Assembly: GCF_014645895.1 (NCBI RefSeq)
Contig: NZ_BMMP01000013.1
Location: 189,478-253,477 of the forward strand
Reading direction: 5' to 3'
Origin: Streptomyces daqingensis
GTDB taxonomy: Bacteria > Actinomycetota > Actinomycetes > Streptomycetales > Streptomycetaceae
DNA: 64,000 nucleotides
Numbering within the stretch: position 1 is the stretch's first letter; every line of letters starts with the position of its first letter. The notes under the pieces are model-generated. The model made no database searches. It was not told the origin of the DNA and saw only the letters and a program-made list of their open reading frames with translations. The translations under genes were made by a program, and so were the position numbers. Of this stretch, positions 25,291 through 33,295 are shown piece after piece.

Positions 25291-25977
25291 TCAGCGCCCG
25301 CCCTGGCCCCGCGGCATCCGCATCCCCTTGGGCATCGGGCCCTTCGGGATCGGCATGTTGCTCATCAGGTCGCCCATCGCCCGCAGCCGGTCGTTGACCT
25401 GCGTGACCTGGCTGCCCTGCAGTACGCGCGGCAGCTTCAGCAGCGTGGTGCGCAGCTTCTTCAGCGGAACCTGGCCCTCGTCGTCCCCGACGACGAAGTC
25501 GTGCACCGGTACGTCCGCGACGACGCGGGCCATCTTCTTCTTCTCCGACGACAGCAGCGACCGCAGCCGGTTCGGGTTGCCCTCGCCCACCAGGACGATG
25601 CCGGCACGGCCCACGGCCCGGTGCACGACGTCCTGGCTGCGGTTCATCGCCACGGCCGGCGTGACGGTCCAGCCGCGGCCGATGTTCTCCAGCACGGCCG
25701 CCGCGGCGCCGGGCTGGCCCTCCATCTGGCCGAAGGCGGCCCGCTCGGCACGGCGCCCGAAGACGATCGCCATGGCGAGCAGCGCCAGGACGGCGCCCAG
25801 GATGCCTGCGTAGACGGGGTGCCCGATCAGAAAACCGATGGCGAGGAGTACACCCACGGTGACAAGCCCCACGCCGGCCAGGATCCAGCCGATCTTCCGG
25901 TCCGCACGCCGGGTCATCTTGTACGTCAGGGCGATCTGTTTGAGCCGCCCGGGGTTCTCGGAGTCTTCCTTCGCCAT
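25291..25977 (-). CDS. DUF4191 family membrane protein
   Basis: A 228-residue protein conserved in actinobacteria. After a basic N-terminus (RLKQIALTYKMTRRADRKIG) there are two adjacent membrane helices (WILAGVGLVTVGVLLAIGFL and the following LGAVLALLAMAIVFG). The cytoplasmic part of about 150 residues has VVHRAVGRAGIVLVGEG and SSEKKKMARVV, and the tail is Met/Pro/Gly-rich (PIPKGPMPKGMRMPRG). Function is unknown. The start at ATG 25977 is chosen because the basic/membrane region starts at once; the frame is open much further upstream. It sits directly downstream of a small conserved gene. Confidence 0.8.
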   Translation of the reverse strand: MAKEDSENPGRLKQIALTYKMTRRADRKIGWILAGVGLVTVGVLLAIGFLIGHPVYAGILGAVLALLAMAIVFGRRAERAAFGQMEGQPGAAAAVLENIGRGWTVTPAVAMNRSQDVVHRAVGRAGIVLVGEGNPNRLRSLLSSEKKKMARVVADVPVHDFVVGDDEGQVPLKKLRTTLLKLPRVLQGSQVTQVNDRLRAMGDLMSNMPIPKGPMPKGMRMPRGQGGR

Positions 25978-25987
25978 GCGGGGAAGT

Positions 25988-26218
25988 TTACGTGGCGGCC
26001 GGCCTGCTGGTGGCCGCGGCCTCCAGTACCCGCTGGGCCTCGGTACGTTCCGCAGCTCGGCGGCGGTCCTCGAGCACCGCTGTCCAGGCGTTGCGCAGGG
26101 CGGTCTCCCGGCCCCTGCCGAGCAGCAGGCTCTCGAAGCTCTCCAGCGCACGCAGCGTGGTCTGCAAGACGGTCCCCTCCGTGGTCGCGTGGCTCGCGTG
26201 AACGGTGTGTGCAGCCAT
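25988..26218 (-). CDS. Small conserved actinobacterial protein
   Basis: A 76-residue, mostly helical, Ala/Arg/Glu-rich protein with no known domain (core LQTTLRALESFESLLLGRGR and WTAVLEDRRRAAERTEAQR). It lies 10 bp upstream of the DUF4191 gene on the same strand. In S. coelicolor a small gene occupies the equivalent place next to lipA. The ATG at 26218 is preferred; a GTG two codons upstream is possible. No motif suggests a function. Confidence 0.6.
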   Translation of the reverse strand: MAAHTVHASHATTEGTVLQTTLRALESFESLLLGRGRETALRNAWTAVLEDRRRAAERTEAQRVLEAAATSRPAAT

Positions 26219-26350
26219 CGTCACCGTTAGGTGTTACCAGCGGATGACCAGGGGGTCAAAGGCTTCGGAAGCCGGTGCGGCCAACGTCACGTCGAGGAGC
26301 AGGACGGGGCGGGACGGGGCAGGGCGGCGGGCGTCCGGATGCCGGAGCAG

Positions 26351-26392
26351 CGGCGGGCGGGGCGGGGACGCCGAGCCCCGCCCCGCCCGCCG
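26351..26392 (-). terminator. lipA terminator hairpin
   Basis: GC-only 17-bp arms (26351-26367 and 26376-26392) with an 8-nt loop, starting 9 bp beyond the lipA stop. The whole 26225-26401 gap is otherwise a run of G-rich sequence on the plus strand. Confidence 0.75.
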
Positions 26393-26401
26393 ACCGGTGG
26401 C

Positions 26402-27340
26402 TCACGCCGCCTTGGCGTCGCGGGCCTCCACTGCCTGCTTGTAGAGACGGCCGGCCCGGTACGAGGAGCGGACCAGCGGACCGGACATGACGCCGGCGAA
26501 GCCGATCTCCTCGGCCTCCTGCTGCAGCTCGACGAACTCGTGCGGCTTCACCCAGCGCTCCACGGGGTGGTGCCGTGCGGACGGCCGCAGGTACTGCGTG
26601 ATGGTGATCAGCTCGCAGCCGGCCCCGTGCAGGTCGCGCAGGGCCTCGCTGACCTCCTCGCGCGTCTCGCCCATGCCCAGGATGAGGTTGGACTTGGTGA
26701 CCAGGCCGTCCTCGCGGGCACGGGTGATCACCTCCAGCGAGCGCTCGTAGCGGAACGCGGGGCGGATGCGCTTGAAGATGCGCGGCACGGTCTCGACGTT
26801 GTGCGCCAGGACCTCGGGCCGGGAGGAGAAGACCTCGGCCAGCTGCTCCGGCACCGCGTTGAAGTCCGGGATCAGCAGCTCGACGCCGGTGTCGGGCATC
26901 GCCTCGTGGATCTGGCGGACGGTCTCGGCGTAGAGCCACGCGCCGCCGTCGTCCAGGTCGTCACGGGCGACGCCCGTGATCGTCGCGTACCGCAGTTCCA
27001 TCTGCTGGACGGACTCGGCGACGCGGCGGGGTTCGTCGCGGTCGAGCTCCGCGGGCTTCCCGGTGTCGATCTGGCAGAAGTCGCAGCGCCGCGTGCACTG
27101 TTCACCGCCGATGAGGAAGGTGGCCTCGCGGTCCTCCCAGCATTCGAAGATGTTCGGGCAGCCGGCCTCCTGGCAGACGGTGTGCAGCCCTTCACGCTTC
27201 ACCAGGTCCTGCAGCGCGTTGTACTCGGGGCCCATCTTGGCCCGGGTCTTGATCCATTCGGGCTTGCGCTCGATGGGGGTCTGGCTGTTGCGGACTTCAA
27301 GGCGGAGCATTTTGCGACCGTCGGGTGCGACAGCGGACAC
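26402..27340 (-). CDS. lipA: Lipoyl synthase
   Basis: Radical-SAM enzyme that inserts two sulfurs into octanoyl groups on lipoyl domains, 312 residues. Both iron-sulfur cluster motifs are complete: the N-terminal CQEAGCPNIFEC (auxiliary cluster, C-X4-C-X5-C) and CTRRCDFC (radical SAM, C-X3-C-X2-C). The C-terminal Arg-Ser-Ser-Tyr element (LVRSSYRAG) that serves the auxiliary cluster is present. GTG 27340 is chosen because AGGGAG lies at proper distance; the frame is open further upstream. It lies 124 bp downstream of lipB on the same strand, which supplies its octanoylated substrate. Confidence 0.97.
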   Translation of the reverse strand: MSAVAPDGRKMLRLEVRNSQTPIERKPEWIKTRAKMGPEYNALQDLVKREGLHTVCQEAGCPNIFECWEDREATFLIGGEQCTRRCDFCQIDTGKPAELDRDEPRRVAESVQQMELRYATITGVARDDLDDGGAWLYAETVRQIHEAMPDTGVELLIPDFNAVPEQLAEVFSSRPEVLAHNVETVPRIFKRIRPAFRYERSLEVITRAREDGLVTKSNLILGMGETREEVSEALRDLHGAGCELITITQYLRPSARHHPVERWVKPHEFVELQQEAEEIGFAGVMSGPLVRSSYRAGRLYKQAVEARDAKAA

Positions 27341-27464
27341 GTCCGGCTCCCTACGTACTTTCGATTCCTCGGCGAATATCAGGGTACGCCCACCGCTCCC
27401 GATGCCATCACCCCCCGGTGGCCTCACAGAGACAGGGCGGCGACGCGGCGGGGGCGTGCGGCCT

Positions 27465-28247
27465 TCAGACCGCGCGGGGCAACGGCTTCTGCGTCTCCAG
27501 CACCTCGCGCAGATGCTTCTCGGCCACGGGCAGCACCTCGGCGACGGTCACGGGCCGGCCCAGCTCGTTCGAGAGGGAGGTGACGCCCGCGTCGCGGATG
27601 CCGCACGGCACGATCCGGTCGAACCAGGTGTTGTCGGGATCGCAGTTGAGGGCGAAGCCGTGCATGGTGACGCCTCTGGCGACGCGCACCCCGATGGCGC
27701 CGAGCTTGCGGTCCTCCCCGCGCTGCCCGGCGTTGGAGGGTGCGTACTCGGGGCCGCTGAGCCGGGCGTCGAACTCCTCGTCCTCGAGTCTCGGGTCGAA
27801 GTCGAGCGAGAGCCCTCCCAGGGCGGCCCGCTTCTCGACGGGATCGCCCAGTACCCAGGCTCCGCTGCGGCCCTCGATGCGCGTGCTCTCCAGCCCGAAG
27901 TCCGCGCAGGTGCGGATCATGGCCTCTTCGAGGCGGCGGACGTGCTCGATCACGTCGACGGGCTGCGGCAGCTCCACGATCGGATAGCCGATGAGCTGGC
28001 CCGGACCGTGCCAGGTGATCTTCCCGCCGCGGTCGACGTCGATGACGGGCGTGCCGTCGATCGGCCGCTCCGAGGGCTCGGTGCGGCGCCCGGCCGTGAA
28101 GACGGGCTGGTGCTCCAGCAGCAGGCAGGTGTCGGGGATGGCGCCGGCGACACGGTCGGCGTGCACCCGGCGCTGCTCCTGCCACGCCTCCTGGTACTCG
28201 ACGGCGTCGGCGCCGAATCCCAGACGGACAAAGCGCAGCTCGCTCAC
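27465..28247 (-). CDS. lipB: Octanoyl-[acyl-carrier-protein] transferase
   Basis: Transfers octanoyl from ACP to lipoyl domains, 260 residues. Family signatures are LLLEHQPVFTAGRR, the RGGKITWHGPGQLIGYP box and, in the catalytic part, KLGAIGVRVARGVTMHGFAL with the essential Lys and Gly. The acyl-thioester Cys is in IVPCGI, as in E. coli LipB. An insert (DFDPRLEDEEFDARLSGPEY region, about 40 residues) is present before the KLGAIG box and is longer than in E. coli. GTG 28247 follows GGAGGAG closely. It precedes lipA. Confidence 0.95.
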   Translation of the reverse strand: MSELRFVRLGFGADAVEYQEAWQEQRRVHADRVAGAIPDTCLLLEHQPVFTAGRRTEPSERPIDGTPVIDVDRGGKITWHGPGQLIGYPIVELPQPVDVIEHVRRLEEAMIRTCADFGLESTRIEGRSGAWVLGDPVEKRAALGGLSLDFDPRLEDEEFDARLSGPEYAPSNAGQRGEDRKLGAIGVRVARGVTMHGFALNCDPDNTWFDRIVPCGIRDAGVTSLSNELGRPVTVAEVLPVAEKHLREVLETQKPLPRAV

Positions 28248-28529
28248 GGCTCCTCCAAAGTCGCGCCGTACGGACGCGCCCGGCGCGGTCCGGGGGCGGC
28301 GTCGCCGGACCGGGCGCGGGCCGGCCGGCACGGACGTGTCCGCCCGAGCCGCCCAGAGGCAACTGTACGACCGAAGGCCACGGCTACGGCAGCCGCTCAC
28401 CTTCTCACACGTACGGATGAAAGCGCGGCAAAGCGGGCGAGTCGTCACAGGTGGGCGGTTAAGTTCGCGCCGTTCCGAGGGCGCTACGGCGCCCTGCTGC
28501 AAGCCGCTGGGCAGGAGACCGTAAAGCTG

Positions 28530-30206
28530 ATGACGATGGAACGATCTGGGGACTCCGCCACCCAGTCATCCCCGCAGCGCATTCCCAATCGCCAGCTCGC
28601 CGCGCTCATCGCCGAGGCCGGCTTCTCGAACGCCGGACTGGCCCGCCGTGTGGACCAGTTGGGCCTCGAACACGGTCTGGACCTGCGCTACGACAAGACT
28701 TCGGTGACGCGGTGGCTGCGCGGTCAGCAGCCGCGGGGTACGACGCCCGCGCTGATCGCGGAGGTCTTCACCCGGCGCCTCGGCCGTCGGCTGACCGCGC
28801 AGGACCTCGGCCTGGACGCCTGCGCCCCGGTGTACGCGGGGCTGGAGTTCGCCTCGACGCCGCTGGAGGCCGTCGACATCGTCAGCGGCCTGTGGCGCAA
28901 GGACTCCGGCAGCCACGCCGAGCTCCGGAAGATCGCCTTCACGCCGGCGGGGCTGGTCGTCCCCAGCAGGGACTGGCTGATCGGCCGCGCGGACGAACGC
29001 GTGGCCCGCGGCGGGGACCCTGAGCCCGGCCACGGTCACGTCGGCGAGGGCGGCCCGGGCGCGCAGGGGGCGGCTGGCCGCGGAGGTCCCCCCGGCGGGG
29101 GTCTCGGGCTGCGGCCCGGGGCGGTACGCGCGGGCGGTACGGGGAGCAGGGGCGTCCCCGGGGTGCCTGCGCGGGTACCGCCGCAGATGCGCGGTACGGC
29201 TCCGGCGCCGGGAGCCCAGGGCCTCCATGCGGCAGGCGCGGCGCGGGTCTCCGGGCAGGCTGTGCGTACGGAGCGGCCCGACCGCACGGAGAGGGGCCCG
29301 GGCCAGCGCGTCACCGTCGGGGACGTCAACGCGCTGCGCTCCGTGGGCGAGCTCTTCCGCGCCCTGGACCACGCGTACGGCGGAGGCCACGCCCGGCAGG
29401 CGCTGGTGCGGTACCTGGAGCACGAGGTCGAGCCCATGCTGCGGGGCGTCTACGGGGAGCAGCTGGGGCGGCGGCTGTTCGGTGCCGCCGCGGACCTGAC
29501 GCGGCTCGCGGGATGGACGTCCTACGACATCGCGGCACACGGGCTGGCGCAGCGCTACTTCGTGCAGGCGCTGCGGCTGTCGCAGGCAGCGGGCGACCGG
29601 GCCTACGGCAGCTACGTGCTGGTGACGATGAGCAGGCAGGCCGTCTACCTCGGGCACGGCCGGGAGGCGGTGCAGCTGGCGCGCGTCGCGCAGCAGGGCG
29701 CGGGGGCGGCGGCGCCGCCCGTCGTGCAGGCGCTGCTGCACGCGGCGGAGGCGCGCGGGCACGGCGTGCTCGGGGAGGTGCGGGCGTGCACGTCGTCCCT
29801 GTCCCGTGCCGAGAGGGCGCTGGAGGCGGCGAAGTCGGGCGAGGACGTGCCTCCGTGGGCGCGTCTCTTCGACGAGGCGCAGCTCGCCGACGAGACGGGG
29901 CACTGCCACCGCGACCTGCAGCAGTACCGGGCCGCCGCGCTCCACGCGGAGCGCTCGCTGCAACTGCGGGGCGCGGGCTTCGCCCGCAGCCGCCTGCTGT
30001 GCCGGGTGGTGCTGGCGACGGCGCGGCTCGGGCTGGGCGAGGTGGAGCAGGCGTGCGCCCTCGCGGCGGAGTCGGCGCAGCAGGCGGCCGAGATGCGTTC
30101 GGTGCGGGCGCAAGAGTACGTACGGGACTTCGAGCGGCGGCTGGAGCCGTACCGGGACGCCGCACCGGTGCGGGGCTACCGCGAGCGGGTCGCGGCCCTG
30201 GGCTGA
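28530..30206 (+). CDS. Helix-turn-helix regulator with C-terminal helical repeats
   Basis: A 558-residue regulator of a type common in Streptomyces. The N-terminal region (PNRQLAALIAEAGFSNAGLA and KTSVTRWLRGQQPRGTTPAL) is a Cro/CI-like DNA-binding domain. Residues about 165-270 are a Gly/Pro/Ala/Arg-rich linker with no structure expected. The C-terminal half is a tetratricopeptide-like helical array (FVQALRLSQAAGDRAYGSYV, AEARGHGVLGEVRACTSSLS, QQYRAAALHAERSLQL). The architecture recalls NsdA-like developmental regulators. ATG 28530 has AGGAG at a long 12-nt spacing. The gene diverges from lipB. Targets are unknown. Confidence 0.7.
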   Translation: MTMERSGDSATQSSPQRIPNRQLAALIAEAGFSNAGLARRVDQLGLEHGLDLRYDKTSVTRWLRGQQPRGTTPALIAEVFTRRLGRRLTAQDLGLDACAPVYAGLEFASTPLEAVDIVSGLWRKDSGSHAELRKIAFTPAGLVVPSRDWLIGRADERVARGGDPEPGHGHVGEGGPGAQGAAGRGGPPGGGLGLRPGAVRAGGTGSRGVPGVPARVPPQMRGTAPAPGAQGLHAAGAARVSGQAVRTERPDRTERGPGQRVTVGDVNALRSVGELFRALDHAYGGGHARQALVRYLEHEVEPMLRGVYGEQLGRRLFGAAADLTRLAGWTSYDIAAHGLAQRYFVQALRLSQAAGDRAYGSYVLVTMSRQAVYLGHGREAVQLARVAQQGAGAAAPPVVQALLHAAEARGHGVLGEVRACTSSLSRAERALEAAKSGEDVPPWARLFDEAQLADETGHCHRDLQQYRAAALHAERSLQLRGAGFARSRLLCRVVLATARLGLGEVEQACALAAESAQQAAEMRSVRAQEYVRDFERRLEPYRDAAPVRGYRERVAALG

Positions 30207-30250
30207 CGGCGGTGGCCCGTGCCCGCGCGCCCGTCGGCCCGCGTCACCGG

Positions 30251-30315
30251 CAGGGCGTGTGCGACGTGTGCGGCGGCGAGCTGTACCAGCGCGACGACGA
30301 CCGCGAGGAGACCGG
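30251..30315 (+). pseudogene. Fragment of an adenylate kinase gene (LID domain)
   Basis: The plus-strand frame reads QGVCDVCGGELYQRDDDREE followed by Thr, which is the zinc-type LID segment of bacterial adenylate kinase almost letter for letter (CxxC and the YQRDDD run). Nothing before or after it matches: no P-loop, no start, and the frame beyond turns into random Arg-rich residues. It is therefore a stray remnant of about 65 bp lying 44 bp after the regulator gene. Identification rests on memory of the adk family. Confidence 0.65.
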
Positions 30316-30410
30316 CCGCGGACGGTGCCACGCCCTGCTGCGTTCGCGCTGCGCGCCCGGGCGCCCGACCGTACCGGGCCGGGGGCAGGCTGCGTTCCGG
30401 CCGACGCACC

Positions 30411-30590
30411 CTAGGGCCTGTCTGAACAAATCCCGCCTGGCTCGCGCCGCCTGGCACGCACGTCTGCTGCGTTGTCGGACCGACCGAGCAGCCCACTACG
30501 AGGACGGACCTCCGCCTTGCACCCGCACGCACCAGACGACGCGAGCCCCGCCCTCCGGGCGAACGGCGCCATTTGTCAGACAGCCCCTAG
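30411..30590. mobile_element. MITE-like non-autonomous element, about 180 bp
   Basis: The ends are imperfect inverted repeats: CTAGGGCCTGTCTGAACAAA at the left, and reading in from the right CTAGGGGCTGTCTGACAAAT, one mismatch and one indel apart. Both ends carry CTAG, which may be part of the target duplication. The interior has no open frame of note. Such ends recall IS5-type elements and their derivatives in Streptomyces. The right end coincides with the stop codon of the DinB-family gene. Confidence 0.7.
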
Positions 30591-31108
30591 TCGCCGGTGC
30601 GGCCGTCGACGTGCTCCCGTACGAGGTCGGCGTGGCCGTTGTGACGGGCGTACTCCTCGATCATGTAGAGGAACAGCCAGCGCAGGTCGGCGAGTTCACC
30701 GCCGGGCCGCTGGAAGGTGTCGTCAGGAGAGCGTCCTCCGGTGACGGCGCGGGCCGCCTCCATCTCACGGTGGAGGACCGCGAAGTCGCCCTCGGCGCTC
30801 TCCGGGGCGCCGTCCTCGAAGTCGCCCTCCAGGTTGTCCTGGGTGAAGAAGACCCACGGGAGGTCCTTCTCGCCGCCGAAGTGGTTGCGGAACCACCAGC
30901 GTTCGACGTCCGCGAGGTGCCGGGCCAGGCCCAGCAGGGAGAGCGTTGAGCGGCCCACGGGCCGCATCGCGAGCTGCTCCCCCGTCAGGCCGCCGCACTT
31001 GTAGAGGAAGGTGGCCCGCTGGAAGTCGAGCGAGGCGGCCAGCGCCTTGCTCTCTCCGGCCACGGAAACCCGCTCGGGGCGCTGCACTTCGGGAGTCGTC
31101 CACGTCAT
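30587..31108 (-). CDS. DinB/DUF664 family protein
   Basis: A 173-residue four-helix-bundle protein of the DinB superfamily (putative metal-dependent hydrolase or thiol-transferase fold). Key family-like His positions occur in LLGLARHLADVERWWF and in YMIEEYARHNGHADLVREH, consistent with a three-His metal site (one His in the second segment after EEYARH). Function is unknown; some relatives use mycothiol or bacillithiol. ATG 31108 is used; no clear ribosome-binding site is seen. Its stop codon TAG is formed by the end of the MITE-like element, so the natural C-terminus may have been altered by the insertion. Confidence 0.75.
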   Translation of the reverse strand: MTWTTPEVQRPERVSVAGESKALAASLDFQRATFLYKCGGLTGEQLAMRPVGRSTLSLLGLARHLADVERWWFRNHFGGEKDLPWVFFTQDNLEGDFEDGAPESAEGDFAVLHREMEAARAVTGGRSPDDTFQRPGGELADLRWLFLYMIEEYARHNGHADLVREHVDGRTGD

Positions 31109-31177
31109 GGGCACACGCTATGCGCCGCCGCTGACAGGACGGGGCGCGCCCGTCAGCCGGTATGGCCCGCGCGCCCG

Positions 31178-31624
31178 TCAGCCGGGCTCCGGGCCGGATC
31201 CGGCCAGTCGCATCAGCCCGGCCGGTGTGGGCCGGAAGCCGCAGCGGGCGTAGAAGCGCGACAGGTGCGGCTCGAAGTCGACGTGCAGCCACTCGGCGCC
31301 CCGCCGCCCCGCCTCGTCCGCGGCACGCCGTACCAGCTCCGCCCCCAGTCCCCGCCCGCGCTCGTCGGGATGGACGGTGGGATCGAGCAGGAAGGCGTGC
31401 ACGCCGCCGTCCCCGACGACCTTGACGTAGCCGTGCAGCCGGCCGTCGCGCACCGCCGCGACCCACAGCATGCTGTGCCTCAGCTGCCGCTGGAATCCGG
31501 TGTGCCGGTGGTCCGGCCAGGAGGCGCTGAACAGGGCGTTCAGCTCCTCGTCGCCGAGCGGCGGGCAGACCAGCAGCCGGTGGCGCGGGGCGGCGCCGCC
31601 GTCCGTCTCGTGTGGCTGTGTCAT
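31178..31624 (-). CDS. GNAT family N-acetyltransferase
   Basis: A single-domain acetyltransferase of 148 residues. The acetyl-CoA-binding motif A is DPTVHPDERGRGLGAELVRR, with the Arg/Gly pyrophosphate loop. The last strand is in HLSRFYARCGFRPTP, with the Tyr often used as general acid. The acceptor cannot be predicted. It lies 69 bp upstream of the DinB-family gene on the same strand and 61 bp downstream of the histidine kinase gene, so the three may be read together. Confidence 0.8.
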   Translation of the reverse strand: MTQPHETDGGAAPRHRLLVCPPLGDEELNALFSASWPDHRHTGFQRQLRHSMLWVAAVRDGRLHGYVKVVGDGGVHAFLLDPTVHPDERGRGLGAELVRRAADEAGRRGAEWLHVDFEPHLSRFYARCGFRPTPAGLMRLAGSGPEPG

Positions 31625-31685
31625 GGGGGCAGTCTGACCGCGCGCCGGGTCACGTTACGGCCGCAGCCGCGCGACGGTGCCCCCG

Positions 31686-33020
31686 CTACGGCCGCGGCTC
31701 CGGCCTCCCGGCCCCGGACTCAGGGGCGCAGGGGATCTCCATGGTCACCATGGTCGGTCCGCCCGGGGGGCTGCTCACGGCGAGGATGCCGTCGAACTGG
31801 CGGAGTCGCCGCTCGATGCCCTCCATGCCCGTGCCCTTGGTGATGTCGGCGCCGCCCCGCCCGTCGTCGGTGACGGCGATGCGCAGCATTCCGCCCGCGT
31901 CCTCGCTGTAGTGGACGTCGAGCCAGACGCGCTTCGCCCGCGCGTGCTTGGCGGCGTTGGTGAGGATCTCGCTGACGGCGAAGTACGCGGCCGACTCGAC
32001 GGGTTCGGCGAACCGGCCGTCCAGTTCGACGTCGGTCTCGACGGGGACGGGCATGCGCAGCGCCAGTGCGCGCGCCGCGTCGCCGAGTCCGCGTTCGGCG
32101 AGCACGGGAGGGTGGATCCCCCGTACGAGGTCCCGCAGTTCCGTCAGGGCGTCCGCCGAGTTCTGGCGTGCCTGGGCGATGAGCTTCTTCGCCTGCGCCG
32201 GGTCCTTCTCGACGAGCGCCTCGATGGTGCCCAGGCTCATCCCCATGGAGACGAGGCGGGCCTGCGCGCCGTCGTGCAGGTCCCGTTCGATGCGGCGCAG
32301 TTCGGCTGCCGAGGAGTCGACGGCGTCGTGCCGCGTCTCGTACAGGTGCTCCACGCGCTGCTCCAGCTGCGCGCCGCGGCTGGGCGAGATCATCGCCTTG
32401 ACGATGACGAAGTGCCCCCGCACGAACGAGGGGTTCACGTAGAGGGAGATCGTGATCAGGACGGCGCCGAGGCACGCGCACAGCGTGGCCGTGCCGAACC
32501 CCTCGACGGGGATGAAGGCGTACCAGTAGTCGTGCTGCACGGCCTTCCACAGCCCGGCCATGATCACGAAGCCTTCTACGCCGTAAGCGATGAGCGCCGG
32601 CGGGAAGAGCGCCCAGACGAATCCCAGCACGGCGTCCGTCAGCAGCCAGGCCAGGTCCCGCCAGGTGGCGGGGTCCCGCATCAGGCGGCTCCAGCGGTCG
32701 ACGACGCTGCCCATGCCGGCGACGGGCGGCAGCGGGCGGTAGGGCCGGGGGACGTCGAAGCCCGCCCACGTTCGCGCGAGGCGGCGGCGCTGGTCGGCGT
32801 GGACGCGTACGAGATGCGTGACCGCGGGGGTGGTGAAGAGCCCGACCCCCAGCACGCTCAGGGCGATCGACACGACGCTGAGGATGAACAGGGCGAGCGA
32901 GAAGCCCAGGGACATCACGCACAGCACGAGCCCGCGCGCCGCGGCCAGCAGCGCGCCCCCGGCCCGTCCGCGCAGCTTCGCGCCGTCTCCGGGCCTTGCG
33001 CCTGTCCCGCGCTGGTCCAC
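31686..33020 (-). CDS. NarL-family sensor histidine kinase
   Basis: A 444-residue membrane sensor of the HisKA_3 class. About 4-5 membrane segments occupy residues 25-205, including LVLCVMSLGFSLALFILSVV. A short coiled coil leads to the phosphoacceptor box LRRIERDLHDGAQARLVSMG with His249. The ATP lid has SEILTNAAKHARAKRVWLDV and DDGRGGADITKGTGMEGIER. GTG 33020 has GGGAG upstream; the frame is open further. No response regulator is adjacent: the nearest (37305-37961) is 4.3 kb away and on the other strand. It is divergent from an MMPL transporter, a pairing that suggests a link to envelope or lipid stress. That role is inference. Confidence 0.87.
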   Translation of the reverse strand: MDQRGTGARPGDGAKLRGRAGGALLAAARGLVLCVMSLGFSLALFILSVVSIALSVLGVGLFTTPAVTHLVRVHADQRRRLARTWAGFDVPRPYRPLPPVAGMGSVVDRWSRLMRDPATWRDLAWLLTDAVLGFVWALFPPALIAYGVEGFVIMAGLWKAVQHDYWYAFIPVEGFGTATLCACLGAVLITISLYVNPSFVRGHFVIVKAMISPSRGAQLEQRVEHLYETRHDAVDSSAAELRRIERDLHDGAQARLVSMGMSLGTIEALVEKDPAQAKKLIAQARQNSADALTELRDLVRGIHPPVLAERGLGDAARALALRMPVPVETDVELDGRFAEPVESAAYFAVSEILTNAAKHARAKRVWLDVHYSEDAGGMLRIAVTDDGRGGADITKGTGMEGIERRLRQFDGILAVSSPPGGPTMVTMEIPCAPESGAGRPEPRP

Positions 33021-33295
33021 GGCTCGCTCCCTCTCCCCGTACGTCCCCGCACTCCGGGCCGCCCTCCGGCGGCCCGCCTCCGCCACCAGTCTGCGCCGTC
33101 CCCGTCCCGGTGACACGGGGACCCGCACCCCGTCGGGGGTGTACCTGGCGCCACCCCTGCCTTCCCGCTGGCCCCTGCTGCTCGAGGGGGCCTCGGCGGT
33201 GCCGGAAGAGGGGGTCCCGGCGGCTGGGGCGGCGCGCGCCGCGTTCCTAGCGTCGTGACCACGACCATTCGGCTCCGACGAGGGGGAAATCAGCG

